Source: Bradyrhizobium nanningense (GTDB lineage: Bacteria > Pseudomonadota > Alphaproteobacteria > Rhizobiales > Xanthobacteraceae). Taken from it: a stretch of DNA of 64,000 bases. Under the pieces are notes generated by a model. It had not been told where the DNA came from, did no database searches, and saw only the letters and a program-made list of their open reading frames with translations. A program made the translations under genes and the position numbers. This document shows, in pieces, positions 53,685-62,354 of this stretch. Positions within the stretch are counted from its first letter, which is position 1. The number at the start of each line of letters is the position of its first letter. The stretch is from positions 248,001-312,000 of the forward strand of contig NZ_LBJC01000024.1 in assembly GCF_004114535.1 (NCBI RefSeq), given 5' to 3'.

Positions 53685-54995
53685 ATGAGTGAAGCGATCT
53701 CGGTCCATCAGCTTCAGGCGAAACAGCCCTCGCACGTCACGGTCGCCACCGCGAGCCTGATCGGCACGGCCATCGAGTGGTACGACTTCTTCCTCTACGG
53801 CACCGCCGCCGCGCTGATCTTCAACAAGCTGTTCTTTCCGACCTTCGACCCCATGATGGGAACGCTGCTGGCGTTCGCGACCTACGCGCTCGGCTTCATC
53901 GCGCGCCCGCTCGGCGGAATCGTGTTCGGCCATTACGGCGACAAGATCGGCCGCAAGACCATGCTCTATCTGACGCTGCTGATCATGGGCGCCGCGACCG
54001 CCGCCATCGGCTTCCTGCCGACCTACGAGTCCGCGGGCATCTGGGCCGCGGTCCTGCTGGTCGCCTGCCGGCTGATCCAGGGCTTCGGCCTCGGTGGCGA
54101 ATGGGGCGGCGCGGTGCTGATGGCGGTCGAGCATGCGCCCGCGGACAAAAAGGGTTTTTACGGCAGCTGGCCGCAGCTCGGCGCACCGCTCGGCCTCGTG
54201 CTCGGGACCTTGGTGTTCTCGGTGGTCTCAGCAATGCTGACCGACGCGCAGCTCTATGCCTGGGGCTGGCGCATCCCGTTCCTGTTCTCCGTCGCGCTGG
54301 TGCTGGTCGGCCTCTGGATCCGCTTCACCATCGCGGAATCGCCGGAGTTCCAGAAGGTCAAGGACACCAAGCAGGAGGTGAAGATGCCGATCCTCGAGGC
54401 GATCCGCATGTACCCGAAGAACATCCTGCTGGCGATGGGCGCGCGCTTTGCCGAGAACGGCTTCTTCTACATCTACGCGACCTTCGTGCTCGCTTACGCC
54501 ACGCAATCGCTCGGCATGAACAAGCAGGACATGCTCAACGGCGTGCTGATTGGCGCGGCGATCGAGACCTTCACCATCCCGGCGTTCGGTGCGCTGTCCG
54601 ACCGGCTCGGGCGGCGGCCGATCTACATCTTCGGCGCGGTGTTCTCGGCACTGATGTCGTTCCCGCTGTTCATGCTGCTCGCGACCAGGAACCCGCAGGC
54701 GGCCTGGATCGCCATCGTGCTGGGTCTCGCCGTCGGTCACGCCGCGATGTACGGACCGCAGGCGAGCTTCCTGTCGGAGCTGTTCGGCACCAAGGTGCGC
54801 TATAGCGGCGTCTCGCTCGGCTACAATCTCGCCTCGATCTTCGCCGGCGCGCTGTCGCCGCTGATCGCGACGGGATTGATGACGGCTTATGCGCCGGCAA
54901 CCTGGCCGATCTCGCTTTACATGATCGCGCTCGCGCTGATCACCGTGGTGTCGGTCTATTTCGCCACCGAAACACGCAAGATAGTTCAGGGCTGA
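53685..54995 (+). CDS. MHS-family metabolite:proton symporter
   Basis: A 436-residue MFS transporter with about twelve helices. The N-terminal signature ASLIGTAIEWYDFFLYG and GGIVFGHYGDKIGRK are marks of the metabolite:H+ symporter family, together with FGLGGEWGGAVLMAVEHAP. Relatives import organic acids or compatible solutes (alpha-ketoglutarate, shikimate, proline/betaine). GGGAGGA precedes the ATG. It is controlled by the sigma-54 promoter just upstream. The CoA-transferase gene follows after 108 bases. The likely cargo is a carboxylate that the next enzyme activates with CoA, which is inference from position. Confidence 0.9.
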   Translation: MSEAISVHQLQAKQPSHVTVATASLIGTAIEWYDFFLYGTAAALIFNKLFFPTFDPMMGTLLAFATYALGFIARPLGGIVFGHYGDKIGRKTMLYLTLLIMGAATAAIGFLPTYESAGIWAAVLLVACRLIQGFGLGGEWGGAVLMAVEHAPADKKGFYGSWPQLGAPLGLVLGTLVFSVVSAMLTDAQLYAWGWRIPFLFSVALVLVGLWIRFTIAESPEFQKVKDTKQEVKMPILEAIRMYPKNILLAMGARFAENGFFYIYATFVLAYATQSLGMNKQDMLNGVLIGAAIETFTIPAFGALSDRLGRRPIYIFGAVFSALMSFPLFMLLATRNPQAAWIAIVLGLAVGHAAMYGPQASFLSELFGTKVRYSGVSLGYNLASIFAGALSPLIATGLMTAYAPATWPISLYMIALALITVVSVYFATETRKIVQG

Positions 54996-55103
54996 ATGGC
55001 CCGATCGTGTCGGCCGTCGCGAGGAGCAAGCTGTTCCACAGCTGTTCCTCGCGATAGGATCAAGCAACAACGGCATACGGTCGAAGGGATCGGGAGGACC
55101 ACC

Positions 55104-57131
55104 GTGAGCCATCATCCAGCTCTGCCCTATTTGCGCAATTCCGAGAAAGGCAAGGTCGTCACGGCGGCCGAAGCGGTCATGCTGATCCGCGACGGCGACA
55201 CGGTGGCGACCGGCGGCTTCGTCGGCATTGGCTTTGCCGAGGAGATCGCGATCGCGCTGGAGGAGCTCTATCTCTCCAACGAGGGCGATGCGCCCTATAC
55301 GCAGGGCAAGCCGCGCAATTTGACGCTGGTCTATGCGGCAGGCCAGGGCGACGGCAAACAGCGCGGCCTCAACCATTTCGCGCATGAAGGCCTGGTCCGC
55401 CGCGTGATCGGCGGACATTGGGGACTTGCGCCGAAATTACAGCAGCTCGCGATCGCGGGCCAGATCGAGGCCTACAATTTGCCGCAGGGCGTCATCACGC
55501 ATCTGTTCCGCGACATCGCCGCGCACCGGCCCGGCCATGTCACCCGCGTCGGCATGGGCACCTTCGTCGACCCCAGGCAGGGCGGCGGCAAGCTGAACGC
55601 ACGCACCACCGAGGACATGGTGGAGCTGATCACGATCCACGGCGAAGAGTGCCTGCTCTACAGAACCTTTCCGATCAATGTCGGCATCATCCGCGCCACC
55701 ACGGGCGATCCCGACGGCAACCTCACCATGGAGAAGGAGGCGTTGACGCTGGAAGCGCTCGCCATTGCGATGGCGGCGCATAATTCCGGCGGCATCGTCA
55801 TCGCCCAGGTCGAACGCGTGACCGAGGCCGGCAGCCTCAATCCGCGCCAGGTCAAGATTCCCGGCATCCTGGTCGACTGCGTCGTGGTGGCAAGGCCCGA
55901 GAATCACTGGCAGACGTTCGGCACGCAATACAATCCGGCCTTCTCGAGCGAGATCCGCGTCCGTGCCGCTTCGCTGCCGGCGATGCCGGTCAGCGAGCGC
56001 AAGATCATCGCGCGGCGCGCCGCGCTCGAACTCAAGGCCAACAGCGTCGTCAATCTCGGCATCGGCATGCCCGAGGGCATTGCCTCGGTCGCCAATGAGG
56101 AGCGGATCATCGACCTCATCACGCTGACGGCGGAGCCCGGCGTGATCGGCGGCATCCCTGCGAGCGGCATCGATTTCGGCGCGGCGATCAACACGCAGGC
56201 GGTGATCGACCAGCCCTATCAGTTCGACTTCTACGACGGCGGCGGCTTGGACGCCGCCTTTCTCGGGCTCGCCCAGGTCGATCGCGCCGGCAACCTCAAT
56301 GTCAGCAAGTTCGGGCCGAAGCTCGCGGGCGCCGGCGGCTTCATCAACATCAGCCAGAACGCCAAGGAGGTCATCTTCGTCGGCACCTTCGGTGCGGGCA
56401 AGCAACGTATTGCGGTGAACGACCGGAAGCTCATCATTCTCGACGAAGCCAAGTCGCGCAAGTTCGTAGGTAACGTCGAGCATGTCACCTTCAGCGGCCC
56501 GTTCGCCGCCGCGCGCAAGCAACGCACGCTGTATGTCACCGAGCGCTGCGTGTTCGAGCTCCGGCCCGACGGCCTCGAGCTCACCGAGGTCGCACCAGGT
56601 ATCGACGTCGAGCGGGACATTTTGCGCCTGATGGATTTCAAGCCGCTGATCCCGCGCGACCCGGCGCTGATGGACGACCGCATCTTCCGCGAAGGCCTCA
56701 TGGAGCTGCGCGAGCGCCTGCTCACCATTCCGCTCGACCAGCGCTTCACGCTGGACGAACAGCAGAACCTGTTCTTCGTCAATCTGGAGCGCTATCCGCT
56801 GCGCAGCAAGGCCGAGATCGATACCATCGCCGCGATCGTCGAGGCCAGGCTCGCGCCGCTCGGTCGCCGCGTCTACGCCATCGTCAATTATGACAATTTT
56901 TCCATCCTGCCGGAGTTGATGGACGATTATTCGGCCATGGTCCGCAGCCTCGTCGATCGCTTCTATTCCGGCGTGTCGCGCTATACCACGTCCGGCTTCC
57001 TGCGCATCAAGCTCGGCGAAGCCCTGGAGAAGCGCGGCGTCGCGCCGCATATTTTCGAAAGCGCGGACGAGGCGCAGTCGGATCGGCGTCTGGCCGAGGG
57101 AGCCGGCAATGCGCGGCCAGCTCAAAGATGA
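55104..57131 (+). CDS. Family I CoA-transferase (acetate/3-ketoacid/propionate type) with C-terminal extension
   Basis: A 675-residue fused alpha-beta family I CoA-transferase. The alpha half (about 15-265) begins GKVVTAAEAVMLIRDGDTVA and has ATGGFVGIGFAEE. The beta half (about 290-530) has NLGIGMPEGIASVANEE and the active-site glutamate Glu344 in TAEPGVIGG. About 140 further residues (from about 535) follow the usual end, with FVNLERYPLRSKAEID and YAIVNYDNFSILPELMDDY; I do not recognise this part. The start is GTG with GGGAGGA upstream. It would move CoA between a donor thioester and a short carboxylate. It probably shares the sigma-54 transcript. Confidence 0.88.
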   Translation: MSHHPALPYLRNSEKGKVVTAAEAVMLIRDGDTVATGGFVGIGFAEEIAIALEELYLSNEGDAPYTQGKPRNLTLVYAAGQGDGKQRGLNHFAHEGLVRRVIGGHWGLAPKLQQLAIAGQIEAYNLPQGVITHLFRDIAAHRPGHVTRVGMGTFVDPRQGGGKLNARTTEDMVELITIHGEECLLYRTFPINVGIIRATTGDPDGNLTMEKEALTLEALAIAMAAHNSGGIVIAQVERVTEAGSLNPRQVKIPGILVDCVVVARPENHWQTFGTQYNPAFSSEIRVRAASLPAMPVSERKIIARRAALELKANSVVNLGIGMPEGIASVANEERIIDLITLTAEPGVIGGIPASGIDFGAAINTQAVIDQPYQFDFYDGGGLDAAFLGLAQVDRAGNLNVSKFGPKLAGAGGFINISQNAKEVIFVGTFGAGKQRIAVNDRKLIILDEAKSRKFVGNVEHVTFSGPFAAARKQRTLYVTERCVFELRPDGLELTEVAPGIDVERDILRLMDFKPLIPRDPALMDDRIFREGLMELRERLLTIPLDQRFTLDEQQNLFFVNLERYPLRSKAEIDTIAAIVEARLAPLGRRVYAIVNYDNFSILPELMDDYSAMVRSLVDRFYSGVSRYTTSGFLRIKLGEALEKRGVAPHIFESADEAQSDRRLAEGAGNARPAQR

Positions 57132-57236
57132 CGCAAGTTCGAACGGCCAACAGGCCCGGCCGGAAGGTGCAATTGCAATGTTCGTAGCGTTGTGCAAATC
57201 GCTGTTGCCAGAAACTTTACATCAGGAGGGACCATC

Positions 57237-58421
57237 GTGCGTCGATCATTCATCATAACAACAACCATTCTCGCGCTCGCCGCGGGCACCTCCGCGCGAG
57301 CCGACGATCTCAAGATCGCGCTGATCTACGGCAAGACCGGCCCGCTCGAAGCCTACGCCAAGCAGACCGAGACCGGCCTGCAAATGGGCTTTGAATACGC
57401 CACCAAGGGCACGATGACGCTCGACGGCCGCAAGATCGTCATCATCACCAAGGACGACCAGGGCAAGCCGGACCTCGCCAAGGCTGCGCTCGCGGAAGCC
57501 TATCAGGACGACAAGGCCGACATCGCGATCGGCACGACCTCGTCGGCAGCGGCGCTCGCAATTCTCCCCGTCGCCGAAGAAAACAAGAAGATCCTGATCG
57601 TCGAGCCCGCCGTCGCGGACCAGATTACCGGCGAGAAGTGGAATCGCTACATCTTCCGCACCGCGCGCAACTCCTCGCAGGACGCGATCTCGAATGCGGT
57701 TGCGATCGGCAAGCAGGGCGTCACCGTGGCAACGCTGGCGCAGGACTATGCGTTCGGCCGCGATGGCGTCGCTGCCTTCAAGGAGGCGCTCGCCAAGACC
57801 GGCGCGACGCTGGCGGCGGAAGAATACGCGCCGACCAACACCACCGACTTCACCGCGGTCGGCCAGCGTCTGTTCGACGCGCTGAAGGACAAGCCGGGCC
57901 GCAAGGTGATCTGGGTGATCTGGGCCGGCGCCGGCAATCCGCTGGCCAAGCTCCAGGACATGGACCCGAAGCGCTACGGCATCGAGCTCTCCACCGGCGG
58001 CAACATCCTGCCGGCGCTGGCCGCCTATAAAGGGCTGCCCGGCATGGAAGGCGCGACCTACTATTTCTACGAGATCCCGAAGAACCCGGTGAACGACTGG
58101 CTGGTCGCCGAGCACCAGAAGCGTTTCAAGGCGCCGCCGGACTTCTTCACCGCCGGGGGCTTTGCCGCCGCGATGTCCGTCGTCGCCGCCGTCACCAAGG
58201 CGAAGTCGACCGATACCGAGAAGCTGATCACGGCGATGGAGGGCCTGGAGTTCGACACGCCGAAGGGCAAGATGGTGTTCCGGAAAGAAGACCATCAGGC
58301 GCTGCAGAGCATGTACGCGTTCAAGGTCAAGGTCGATCCGAACGTCGCCTGGGCCGTGCTCGAGCCGGTGCGCGAGCTGAAGATCGAGGACATGGACGTT
58401 CCGGTCAAGAACAAGCGCTGA
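57237..58421 (+). CDS. Liv-type ABC transporter substrate-binding protein
   Basis: A 394-residue periplasmic binding protein (type I fold). The signal peptide MRRSFIITTTILALAAGTSA is followed by a mature start near RADDLKIALIYGKTGPLEAY. The ligand region includes IAIGTTSSAAALAILPVAEE and YIFRTARNSSQDA. It begins with GTG preceded by AGGAGGG. It heads a complete importer (two ATPases, two permeases). A repeat separates it from the first ATPase gene, which may help keep the binding protein in excess. The ligand is unknown, possibly a carboxylate or amide related to the CoA-transferase. Confidence 0.92.
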   Translation: MRRSFIITTTILALAAGTSARADDLKIALIYGKTGPLEAYAKQTETGLQMGFEYATKGTMTLDGRKIVIITKDDQGKPDLAKAALAEAYQDDKADIAIGTTSSAAALAILPVAEENKKILIVEPAVADQITGEKWNRYIFRTARNSSQDAISNAVAIGKQGVTVATLAQDYAFGRDGVAAFKEALAKTGATLAAEEYAPTNTTDFTAVGQRLFDALKDKPGRKVIWVIWAGAGNPLAKLQDMDPKRYGIELSTGGNILPALAAYKGLPGMEGATYYFYEIPKNPVNDWLVAEHQKRFKAPPDFFTAGGFAAAMSVVAAVTKAKSTDTEKLITAMEGLEFDTPKGKMVFRKEDHQALQSMYAFKVKVDPNVAWAVLEPVRELKIEDMDVPVKNKR

Positions 58422-58432
58422 GCTTGCTTGCT

Positions 58433-58546
58433 TCACCTCTCCCGCTCGCGGGAAAGGCCGGGAGAGGGTTTCTGCTCTAGGGGACCGCCCCGTTGCGGAA
58501 GCACCCTCTCCCCCGCCCTCCCCCGCAAGCGGGGGAGGGAGCGCAG
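58433..58546. repeat. G-rich palindromic repeat inside the ABC importer operon
   Basis: CACCTCTCCCGCTCGCGGGA, CGGGAGAGGG, CACCCTCTCCCCCGCCC and CCCGCAAGCGGGGGAGGG form nested hairpins between the binding-protein and ATPase genes. It is the same family as 44195, 44428 and 49653. It would fold in the polycistronic message and could stabilise the upstream cistron. Confidence 0.7.
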
Positions 58547-58594
58547 CGCACCCCCGCGGTCAAGTCTTGGTCCTCATCATTCACCTGACATTAC

Positions 58595-59371
58595 ATGTCC
58601 CTCACCCTCGAAACCCGCGACCTCACCATCCGCTTCGGCGGCCACGTTGCGGTCAACAACGTCTCCTGCACGTTCCGTCCAGGCGAGCTCACCGCGATCG
58701 TCGGGCCGAACGGCGCCGGCAAGACCACCTATTTCAACCTGATCTCTGGCCAGTTGCGTGCTTCACACGGCAGCATCCTGTTCGACGGCGCCGACATCAC
58801 CCAGCTTTCTGCGCCGCTGCGCACCCGCGCGGGCCTCGGGCGCGCTTTCCAGCTCACCAATCTCTTTCCGAACCTCAGCGTGGAAGAAAACGTCCGCCTC
58901 GCGGTGCAGGCGGCAAACGGCACCCACTACGACATGCTGCGGCCCTGGATGGTGCGCCGCGACCTGATCGCACGCGCAGACAGCATCCTCGACCAGGTCG
59001 CGCTCGGCAGCCGCCGCGGCGTCGCCGCGACCGCGTTGTCGCATGGCGACCAGCGCAAGCTCGAGGTCGCGCTGATGATCGCGCTCGAGCCGAAGGTTTT
59101 CATGTTCGACGAGCCGACCGCCGGCATGAGCATCGACGAGGTGCCTGTCGTCCTCAACCTGATCGCACAGCTCAAGCAGGACAACAGCAAGATCATCCTT
59201 CTGGTCGAGCACAAGATGGACGTGGTGCGCTCGCTCGCCGACCGCATCATCGTGCTGCATAACGGCCAGCTCGTCGCCGACGGCCCGCCTGCCGAAGTGA
59301 TCGCTTCGCCGATTGTGCAGGAAGCCTATCTCGGCGTCGCGCCGAAGACCGCTGCCGAGAGTGCCGTATGA
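58595..59371 (+). CDS. ABC transporter ATP-binding protein, LivG-like
   Basis: A 258-residue ATPase. Walker A is GPNGAGKTT (37-45), followed by the LivG-typical GLGRAFQLTNLFPNLSVEEN, the signature ALSHGDQRKLEVALMIAL and Walker B VFMFDEPTAGMS, with LLVEHKMDVV. It powers the branched-chain-type importer with the LivF-like partner. No clear ribosome site precedes the ATG. Its end overlaps the next gene by four bases (ATGA). Confidence 0.92.
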   Translation: MSLTLETRDLTIRFGGHVAVNNVSCTFRPGELTAIVGPNGAGKTTYFNLISGQLRASHGSILFDGADITQLSAPLRTRAGLGRAFQLTNLFPNLSVEENVRLAVQAANGTHYDMLRPWMVRRDLIARADSILDQVALGSRRGVAATALSHGDQRKLEVALMIALEPKVFMFDEPTAGMSIDEVPVVLNLIAQLKQDNSKIILLVEHKMDVVRSLADRIIVLHNGQLVADGPPAEVIASPIVQEAYLGVAPKTAAESAV

Positions 59372-60090
59372 CCGATTTGCTCAAACTCTCAGGCGTGCAC
59401 ACCCATATCGGCCGCTATCACATCCTCCAGGGCATCGATCTCACCGTCCCGCAAGGACAGGTCACGATGCTGCTCGGCCGCAACGGCGCCGGCAAGACCA
59501 CGACGCTGCGCACCATCATGGGGCTTTGGCAGGCCTCGAGCGGCGAGATCAGCCTCGGTAGCGAGCGCATCGAGAGCCGCGCCACGCCCGACATCGCAAG
59601 GCTCGGCGTCGGCTACGTGCCGGAGAGCATGGCGGTGTTCTCCGATCTCACGGTGAAGGAGAACCTCGTGCTGGCGGCGCGCGACGGCCCGCTCGACGAC
59701 AGCCAGCTCGACTGGATCTTCGGCTTCTTCCCGGCGCTACGCCGATTCTGGCTGTCGCGCGCGGGAAGTCTCTCGGGCGGACAAAAGCAGATGTTGTCCA
59801 TCGCCCGCGCCATCATCGAGCCGCGCAAGCTGCTCTTGATCGACGAGCCGACCAAGGGCCTTGCGCCTGCGATCGTTATGGCACTGATCGAATGCCTGAA
59901 GGAAATCAAACGCAAGGGCGCAACGATCCTGCTGGTCGAACAGAACTTCTTCGCCGCCCGCGAGCTCGGCGACAACGTGCTGGTCATGGACAACGGCACC
60001 ATCGTCCATCGCGGCGAGATGGCGGCGCTCGCCGCCGACGTGCCGCTGCAGGAGCGGCTGCTCGGCCTGAGCCTGGAGGCACATCAGTGA
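59368..60090 (+). CDS. ABC transporter ATP-binding protein, LivF-like
   Basis: A 240-residue ATPase. It has Walker A GRNGAGKTT, GVGYVPESMAVFSDLTVKEN, the signature SLSGGQKQMLSIARAII, Walker B LLLIDEPTKGLAP and LLVEQNFFAAREL, all typical of LivF. It is coupled to the previous gene by an ATGA overlap and to the next by a GTGA overlap, so the three are translated together. Confidence 0.92.
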   Translation: MTDLLKLSGVHTHIGRYHILQGIDLTVPQGQVTMLLGRNGAGKTTTLRTIMGLWQASSGEISLGSERIESRATPDIARLGVGYVPESMAVFSDLTVKENLVLAARDGPLDDSQLDWIFGFFPALRRFWLSRAGSLSGGQKQMLSIARAIIEPRKLLLIDEPTKGLAPAIVMALIECLKEIKRKGATILLVEQNFFAARELGDNVLVMDNGTIVHRGEMAALAADVPLQERLLGLSLEAHQ

Positions 60091-61097
60091 CTGAACTTGC
60101 CGCAACCGATCCCCTGCCGAAGCCGAAGCGCGACATCGCGCCGGTCCTGCTGCCGGTCGCGCTCGCGCTGCTCGTGATCCCGCTGATCGGCTCGACCTCC
60201 TCCTGGCTAACGCTGACCGCCGCCAGTCTCGCCATGGGCATGATGATCTTCATCATGGCTTCCGGGCTGACGCTGGTGTTCGGCCTGATGGACGTGCTCA
60301 ATTTCGGCCACGGCGCCTTCATCGCCGTCGGCGCCTATGTCGCGACCCTGGTGCTGGCGCCGTTCGCAGCCTCCATTCAGGCCGATTCGCTGTGGATGAA
60401 CCTTGCCGTGCTGGCACCGGCCGCGCTGCTCTCGATGGCAGTGTCGGGCGCCCTCGGCCTCGTCGTCGAGCGGGTGCTGATCCTGCCGGTCTACGGCCAG
60501 CATCTGAAGCAGATCCTGATGACGACAGGCGGCCTGATCGTCGCCGAGCAGACGCTCTATGCGCTGTGGGGACCGCAGATCATTCCGATGCCGCTGCCGA
60601 CATCGCTGCGCGGCTCCTTCATCCTCGGCGACGTCGCGATCGCCAAATACCGCGTGCTGGCGATGCTGATCGGCCTCGCCGTCTTCATCGCGATCCAGCT
60701 CGTGCTCAATCGCACCAAGCTCGGCCTTCTGATCCGAGCCGGCGTCGAGAACCGCGAAATGGTCGAGGCGCTCGGCTATCGCATCCGCCGTCTGTTCCTC
60801 GGCGTCTTCATGACGGGATCGGCGCTCGCCGGCCTTGGCGGCGTGATGTGGGCGCTCTATCGCGAGCAGGTCCACGCCTCCATGAGCGACGACCTCACCG
60901 TGCTGATCTTCATCGTCGTCATCATCGGCGGCCTGGGCTCGATCGGCGGCTGCTTCATCGGTGCGATCCTGGTGGCCATGGTCGCCAATTACGGCGGCTT
61001 CCTGGTGCCGAAACTCGCCCTCGTCTCCAACATCCTGCTGATGGTCGCCGTTCTGATGTGGCGGCCGCGCGGCCTTTATGCGGTGACCAGCCGATGA
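60087..61097 (+). CDS. ABC transporter permease, LivH-like
   Basis: A 336-residue permease with about eight to nine helices. It has SGLTLVFGLMDVLNFGHGAF, typical of LivH, and later GYRIRRLFLGVFMTGSALAG and VVIIGGLGSIGGCFIGAI, the coupling-helix and transmembrane signature. It starts with GTG overlapping the livF-like stop; GGAGG lies upstream. It forms the channel with the LivM-like protein. Confidence 0.92.
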   Translation: MTELAATDPLPKPKRDIAPVLLPVALALLVIPLIGSTSSWLTLTAASLAMGMMIFIMASGLTLVFGLMDVLNFGHGAFIAVGAYVATLVLAPFAASIQADSLWMNLAVLAPAALLSMAVSGALGLVVERVLILPVYGQHLKQILMTTGGLIVAEQTLYALWGPQIIPMPLPTSLRGSFILGDVAIAKYRVLAMLIGLAVFIAIQLVLNRTKLGLLIRAGVENREMVEALGYRIRRLFLGVFMTGSALAGLGGVMWALYREQVHASMSDDLTVLIFIVVIIGGLGSIGGCFIGAILVAMVANYGGFLVPKLALVSNILLMVAVLMWRPRGLYAVTSR

Positions 61098-62179
61098 TGA
61101 TCCTGTCAGGCGATCCCCCGCGTAGCCGCGTCCTCACGCTCGTTCTCGTCGTCATCATCCTGGCGCTGGCGGCGACGCCGTTCCTGTTTCCGGGTGCCAA
61201 GGCGCTGAACGTCGCGGCCAAGATTTGCGTCTTCGCCGCGCTGGTCGCCTCCTATGACCTCCTGCTCGGTTATACCGGCTCGGTGTCGTTCGCCCACACC
61301 ATGTTCTATGGCATCGGCAGCTACGCCATCGCCATCGCGCTGTATGGGATGGGCCCGAATTGGGCCGCGGTCGCAACCGGCATCGTCGTCGGCCTGCCGC
61401 TCGCAGCTCTGCTCGCGCTTGCCATCGGCCTGTTCTCGCTGCGGGTTGCGGCGATCTTCTTTGCCATGATCACGCTCGCGGTCGCCTCCGCCTTCCAGGT
61501 GCTGGCCTCGCAACTCTCCTGGCTGACCGGCGGCGAGGACGGGCGCAGCTTCCAGCTGCCGGAGCTGCTGCGCCCCGGCACGGTGCTGATCTCCAAGAGC
61601 CTGCTCGGCTTCGAGATCAACGGCCGCATCCTGACCTTCTACCTGGTGTTCGCCGTCTCGGCTCTGATGATCCTCGCTTTGCTCCGCGTCGTAAACTCGC
61701 CGTTCGGGCGCGTGCTGCAGGCCATCCGCGAGAACCGCTTTCGCGCCGAGGCGCTCGGCTTCCGCACGGTGTTTCATCTGACTTACGCCAACTGCCTCGC
61801 CGCGCTGGTCGCCGCCGCAGCCGGTATCTTGAACGCGCTGTGGCTGCGCTATGCCGGTCCCGATACCTCGCTCAGCTTCTCGATCATGCTGGACATCCTG
61901 CTGATGGTCGTGATCGGCGGCATGGGCACGATCTACGGCGCGATCATCGGCGCCAGCATCTTCATCCTCGCCCAGAACTATCTGCAATCGCTGATGGGCG
62001 TCGCCTCCAAGGCGGCCTCGGAAGCCGGCCTGCCGCTGCTGCCCGGGCTGTTGCATCCCGACCGCTGGCTGCTGTGGCTCGGGCTATTGTTCATCGCCAG
62101 CGTCTACTTCTTCCCGACCGGCGTGGTCGGCCGGCTGCGCAATCCCGCCGGCGGCAAGAGCGCCGGCAGGTCGCATTAA
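61094..62179 (+). CDS. ABC transporter permease, LivM-like
   Basis: A 361-residue permease. It has SYDLLLGYTGSVSFAHTMFY, AIRENRFRAEALGFRT (coupling region) and MVVIGGMGTIYGAIIGA, typical of LivM. It overlaps the LivH-like gene by four bases (ATGA). It is the last gene of the importer operon. The roughly 175 bases that follow hold no recognisable terminator with a T-run, only AT-rich sequence before the next start. Confidence 0.92.
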   Translation: MMILSGDPPRSRVLTLVLVVIILALAATPFLFPGAKALNVAAKICVFAALVASYDLLLGYTGSVSFAHTMFYGIGSYAIAIALYGMGPNWAAVATGIVVGLPLAALLALAIGLFSLRVAAIFFAMITLAVASAFQVLASQLSWLTGGEDGRSFQLPELLRPGTVLISKSLLGFEINGRILTFYLVFAVSALMILALLRVVNSPFGRVLQAIRENRFRAEALGFRTVFHLTYANCLAALVAAAAGILNALWLRYAGPDTSLSFSIMLDILLMVVIGGMGTIYGAIIGASIFILAQNYLQSLMGVASKAASEAGLPLLPGLLHPDRWLLWLGLLFIASVYFFPTGVVGRLRNPAGGKSAGRSH

Positions 62180-62354
62180 ACCGCGATTAATGATGCAGCG
62201 CGGCGATTGTCGCGCGCACGGCACAACCGCGAGGCGATTCCCGCTCCGCTGTATGCGAACGCGACGGCGCAACTCGATTAATGTTTAGGTAACTGGCTTT
62301 CCTAAGGTTTAGGCCATTTGTGCGGTGTATTCGTGTCCCTCCAGGGAGGGGGGA

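Noticed and set aside
55437..57197. Minus-strand open frame of nearly 590 codons opposite the CoA-transferase gene
   Set aside because: It has no domain motifs and mirrors the codon bias of the CoA-transferase gene.
57190..57212. A TGGC...TTGC-like element on the minus strand before the ABC binding-protein gene
   Set aside because: The GG and GC doublets are 12 rather than 10 bases apart and it points away from the gene.
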